Below are positions 59,739 to 62,396 of a DNA stretch of 62,396 nucleotides, piece after piece. Numbering within the stretch: the stretch's first letter is position 1; every line of letters starts with the position of its first letter. Source of the DNA: an uncultured Porphyromonadaceae bacterium (GTDB taxonomy: Bacteria; Bacteroidota; Bacteroidia; Bacteroidales; Muribaculaceae); contig CAMWNP010000015.1 in NCBI GenBank assembly GCA_947175645.1, positions 1 through 62,396 of the forward strand, in the 5' to 3' direction. Made by a program: the position numbers and the translations under genes. The notes beneath the pieces were generated by a model. The model saw only the letters and a program-made list of their open reading frames with translations, did not search any database and had not been told where the DNA came from.

Positions 59739-62119
59739 TATCGTACTATGAGTTTACCTGATTTATCATTTACATGAACAATATAAATTCCCGGAGTTGC
59801 GGGAGCCCTGAAACAATGGCCTGCAACAACGGATTTCAGTTCGCCGGCAAGTGTGAAAATCCTTATTTTTCCATCTTGTGAAACATTAACCATTTGACCA
59901 CATCTGACGGGATTGCTGTCAAACAGATTTTTGTCAGCCGAGTCATCGTTGCTTACCGCTTCTACACCATTCTCACTCTTAATACCGTCAAAAACGTAAC
60001 TGAAACGATGGATGTCAATAGTGTGGGATGTGGCGTTTGCGTTATTGAAGTAGAAACGTAATCCGGTTAGAATGAAAGGAAAATTGCTCCGGTCATCAAT
60101 ATCGAAAATGTCCGAAAGATGGAATTTCAGTACTGACAGTTCTTTGACGGGAAGTTCCACATTGAACGTGGCGCTGCTCTTACGGCCTTCTTTGTTGATG
60201 TAACCAACTGCCAACGACTTTATGTTAGCCGTACCGGGATTAATTTCCAGAAGAAGAGAGTCAGGCAATGCTACCGAAGAGCACTCAGACTGTACTTCCA
60301 GATAAGGAGACCGTGCATTACTGATGGTGAAGTCAACCTTGAATGAGCCGTCGCCGCAGTTCGTCACCGTGACATCCTTTGTACCGGACTTGACGTTATT
60401 GAAAACAGTGTTGCTGTTATAAACACTGATGTATCTTGACTCAGGGACCTCTACACTGACGTTCATTGTCAACGCCACATCATCCACATTACCATGAATG
60501 ACAGTGATGCCTGGTGACACTCCTTTCACCATTCCACCTTCGTCGACCGTAGCCACCGATTCGTCATCGCTGCTCCAGATTATGGCTTTGTTGTCAACCG
60601 GCAGATCTTTTCCTTCAACTTCGGCCACCACCTCTGCAGTATAAGGCTTGAACGGGTCAACGAGTATGTAATCGTGAACTAACCGCGGTTGTGCGGAACT
60701 AACCGTTACAGGAACGGACGCTTTGACTCCATTGACTTCGGCTATCAGGGTATGGCATCCGGAACCGTTGGTGAACAGCATCTTTCCGTCTGAAGAAATT
60801 TCACCAAGTTCTTCGGGGCAACTGAGCGTGTAGCCGTCGTAATCGGCATTGATCATCACCCCATATCTGTTATATGCATAAATTCTGGGAGTATAAAAAC
60901 AGTACCGGGGAAGGGATATATGCCTCTGTTCGAACTCAATCGAGGTAACGGTTTTATCCTCGGGAGCCACGGCCACTGCATATACACCGTTTGTCACGGC
61001 GCGTTCTCTTCCATCAGAAGGATGATTTCTCACCCCAAGCCCCTGAACATATAGCGTGGATGATCCTCCACCGTCGAAGTTCATAGCCTCGGTACATCCT
61101 GTATATCTCATGATATCGGCCAACTGGCGTGACACCACTCCCGCTGATGTTCCGGTGCGACCGTCAACCACAAGCATCACCAGGCGCGTTCCGGCCCGGT
61201 CATATCCGATGGCTGTACGTGGGTTGAGTGACACCAGATGGTCAAGCGCGTCCTGAGTGTCAAGGACTTCCCCGCCTGATAATATCATGGGCTTGCCACC
61301 TGCCATCTGGGGCACATCGCTGTATGTTTCATCGCCATTAACAAGATTTATCTCCACGGTCACTTCATCTCCTATATTGAGCGAGCGCACAAAAGTGTCG
61401 GCTGTACCGTTGCCTGATAATACCACCTGTCCGGCCGGGACAGCCATAGAACCTGCAGAGGATGGTGCGGAAGTAACCTTGTACTTCTCTTTACCGAACT
61501 TTACGGAAGTGTCGCCTATGGGCTCCATGGCAACCTCGTATCCATATATATTGGTTCCGGTGGTAGTGGCTTTACGCTGAGTGTATATCACCAGATAATT
61601 GGTGTACCTGTCAACATTTACACCGCTCAATACGTGGCTGCCTGACGGGGAGGTTACAGTGCCTGAGAAACTCATTTCATTTGCCACAGGTTTTTTACCG
61701 CTGACCATTGCCCATGTGGTCCAACCGTTATTTGATAGATTGTAAATCTCGTTATTTACCACTGTCGAGCCTATAGGAGCAAGATTGCCGAAGAAATCAG
61801 CGTTGACCCCGGCAAAATACTGCTCGGTTGGGGTAGTTTTCCCCTGTGCCATACTTGACACTGTCGCACATGCGGCATATTTATCCGCCGCCATCACCAC
61901 ACGCATCTCTACATTTGGATTTGTAAGGTCAGTAGTAGTATAGAAAACACGCAGATTCGATGGTCCGGAAAGTTGCAGAGATGTTTGGGTTGTTCCCGGT
62001 CCGACATTAGCATGATAAAGAGTATCTACCTGATAATCTTTCGATTGCAATGTCCATGTGGTGCCCGCGGAAGCCAACTCCACGACAAACAGAGCCATAG
62101 CAAGAAAACAATATTTCAT
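59738..62119 (-). CDS. Secreted phosphodiester glycosidase (NAGPA-like) with Ig-like domain
   Basis: The 793-residue protein starts at the ATG 62119 with a signal peptide (MKYCFLAMALFVVELASA). The catalytic NAGPA-type domain covers about residues 90-420 and has YFAGVNADFF, RTAIGYDRAGTRLVMLVVDG and NFDGGGSSTLYV (the nucleophile-region motif of this family). A bacterial Ig-like domain follows near 510-590 (AIIWSSDDESVATVDEGGMV), and the C-terminus (GIYIVHVNDKSGKLIVR) looks like a T9SS-type sorting end. It may process exopolysaccharide or uncover phosphorylated N-acetylglucosamine. It abuts argE directly. Confidence 0.85.
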   Translation of the reverse strand: MKYCFLAMALFVVELASAGTTWTLQSKDYQVDTLYHANVGPGTTQTSLQLSGPSNLRVFYTTTDLTNPNVEMRVVMAADKYAACATVSSMAQGKTTPTEQYFAGVNADFFGNLAPIGSTVVNNEIYNLSNNGWTTWAMVSGKKPVANEMSFSGTVTSPSGSHVLSGVNVDRYTNYLVIYTQRKATTTGTNIYGYEVAMEPIGDTSVKFGKEKYKVTSAPSSAGSMAVPAGQVVLSGNGTADTFVRSLNIGDEVTVEINLVNGDETYSDVPQMAGGKPMILSGGEVLDTQDALDHLVSLNPRTAIGYDRAGTRLVMLVVDGRTGTSAGVVSRQLADIMRYTGCTEAMNFDGGGSSTLYVQGLGVRNHPSDGRERAVTNGVYAVAVAPEDKTVTSIEFEQRHISLPRYCFYTPRIYAYNRYGVMINADYDGYTLSCPEELGEISSDGKMLFTNGSGCHTLIAEVNGVKASVPVTVSSAQPRLVHDYILVDPFKPYTAEVVAEVEGKDLPVDNKAIIWSSDDESVATVDEGGMVKGVSPGITVIHGNVDDVALTMNVSVEVPESRYISVYNSNTVFNNVKSGTKDVTVTNCGDGSFKVDFTISNARSPYLEVQSECSSVALPDSLLLEINPGTANIKSLAVGYINKEGRKSSATFNVELPVKELSVLKFHLSDIFDIDDRSNFPFILTGLRFYFNNANATSHTIDIHRFSYVFDGIKSENGVEAVSNDDSADKNLFDSNPVRCGQMVNVSQDGKIRIFTLAGELKSVVAGHCFRAPATPGIYIVHVNDKSGKLIVR

Positions 62120-62280
62120 AATTTCAGTATAAAAGGTCAGTATTTTATCCGTAAAGTTAGTAAAATTTCCTTTATCCCCCAAATGAAGGTTATAGGATTG
62201 GTTTCCCGGTTATCAATTTTTGTGAAAAAGATATTTGTTGGAATAAAGTTTGTTTATGCAACAGGCGGAAGATGGGAAGA

Positions 62281-62396
62281 CTACGGAAGTTTATTGACAT
62301 CGGGGAGCCTGTCACGCCATGACTGGTCGGTGAGCCAGCGTTGCATGGTGGGGAACTGTCCGGTGCGGTAACCTCGTTCAGTCATGGTGCGGTGCC
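62281..62396 (-). CDS. 3' end of a gene cut by the window edge
   Basis: A frame open from the right window edge reads MTERGYRTGQFPTMQRWLTD and then QSWRDRLPDVNKLP before the stop TAG at 62283-62281. About 38 codons are visible. Its length and lack of stops are modest evidence, and the family is not recognised. Confidence 0.45.
   Translation of the reverse strand, partial: HRTMTERGYRTGQFPTMQRWLTDQSWRDRLPDVNKLP

Noticed and set aside
61973-62371. Plus-strand 132-codon frame near the right edge
   Set aside because: It lies antisense to the start of the phosphodiester glycosidase gene and to another minus-strand frame; no motif.

Overview
The window is a Bacteroidota chromosome segment, most likely order Bacteroidales and perhaps a Muribaculaceae-like gut commensal (the family is a guess from gene content). 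The clues are promoters of the TTTG-N19/20-TAnnTTTG type, the absence of Shine-Dalgarno sequences, the bamD-rpoZ pair, a PdxB of the usual form, WG-repeat and secreted M28 proteins, and DUF3127- and DnaA-C-type phage genes typical of this phylum. Chromosomal genes occupy 1-9330 and 55985-62396. A complete-looking prophage of about 46.7 kb lies between them (9311-55984).

Left chromosomal arm: the end of a CRISPR array (1-251) with a duplicated spacer; an esterase and a convergent AraC regulator separated by a 28-bp inverted repeat; bamD, rpoZ, rpsO, an RlmL-type rRNA methyltransferase, purD, a membrane protein and pdxB; then tRNA-Pro(CGG). Right arm: an M28 peptidase, a WG-repeat protein, an ArgE-type deacylase, a phosphodiester glycosidase and the 3' end of one more gene.

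Prophage: it sits in the 3' end of tRNA-Pro, bounded by 17-bp direct repeats (attL 9311-9327, attR 55968-55984), with a second pair of 17-bp arm-type repeats just inside. Integrase is at the left end and an XRE repressor at the right end. Almost everything else reads leftward. From right to left the order is: Cro-like and LuxR-type regulators, primase-helicase, DnaA-C protein, a run of small early genes (one apparently needing a -1 frameshift), DUF3127, antirepressor, HicAB, exonuclease/BRCT protein, then protease-scaffold, major capsid, PRTase and PLD-like proteins, terminase, a holin/amidase/u-spanin lysis cassette, portal, neck and tail genes, a 2000-residue fibre with a CotH-like region, tape measure and tail tip.

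Two regulatory systems stand out. (1) Three leaders (18251-18493, 32203-32448, 45784-46060) share one architecture with locus-specific sequences: promoter, element a1, a U-loop hairpin, element b, a', b' plus U-tract, a2, start codon. Here b/b' forms an intrinsic-terminator-like stem holding a' in its loop, and a' is complementary both to a1 at the RNA 5' end and to a2 beside the start codon. This recalls the P4 CI and P1 C4 antisense immunity RNAs. Two of them control paralogous 129-aa proteins that are about 67% identical while their leaders are unrelated. (2) Four operons (protease/capsid, lysis, portal, tape measure) start with a shared phage promoter, GTCTTTTA-N19-TAMTTTTGC, which differs from the housekeeping-type promoters of the leaders and hicAB and so probably needs a phage activator. 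Together they suggest leader-controlled cassettes expressed in the lysogen, inserted between late operons.
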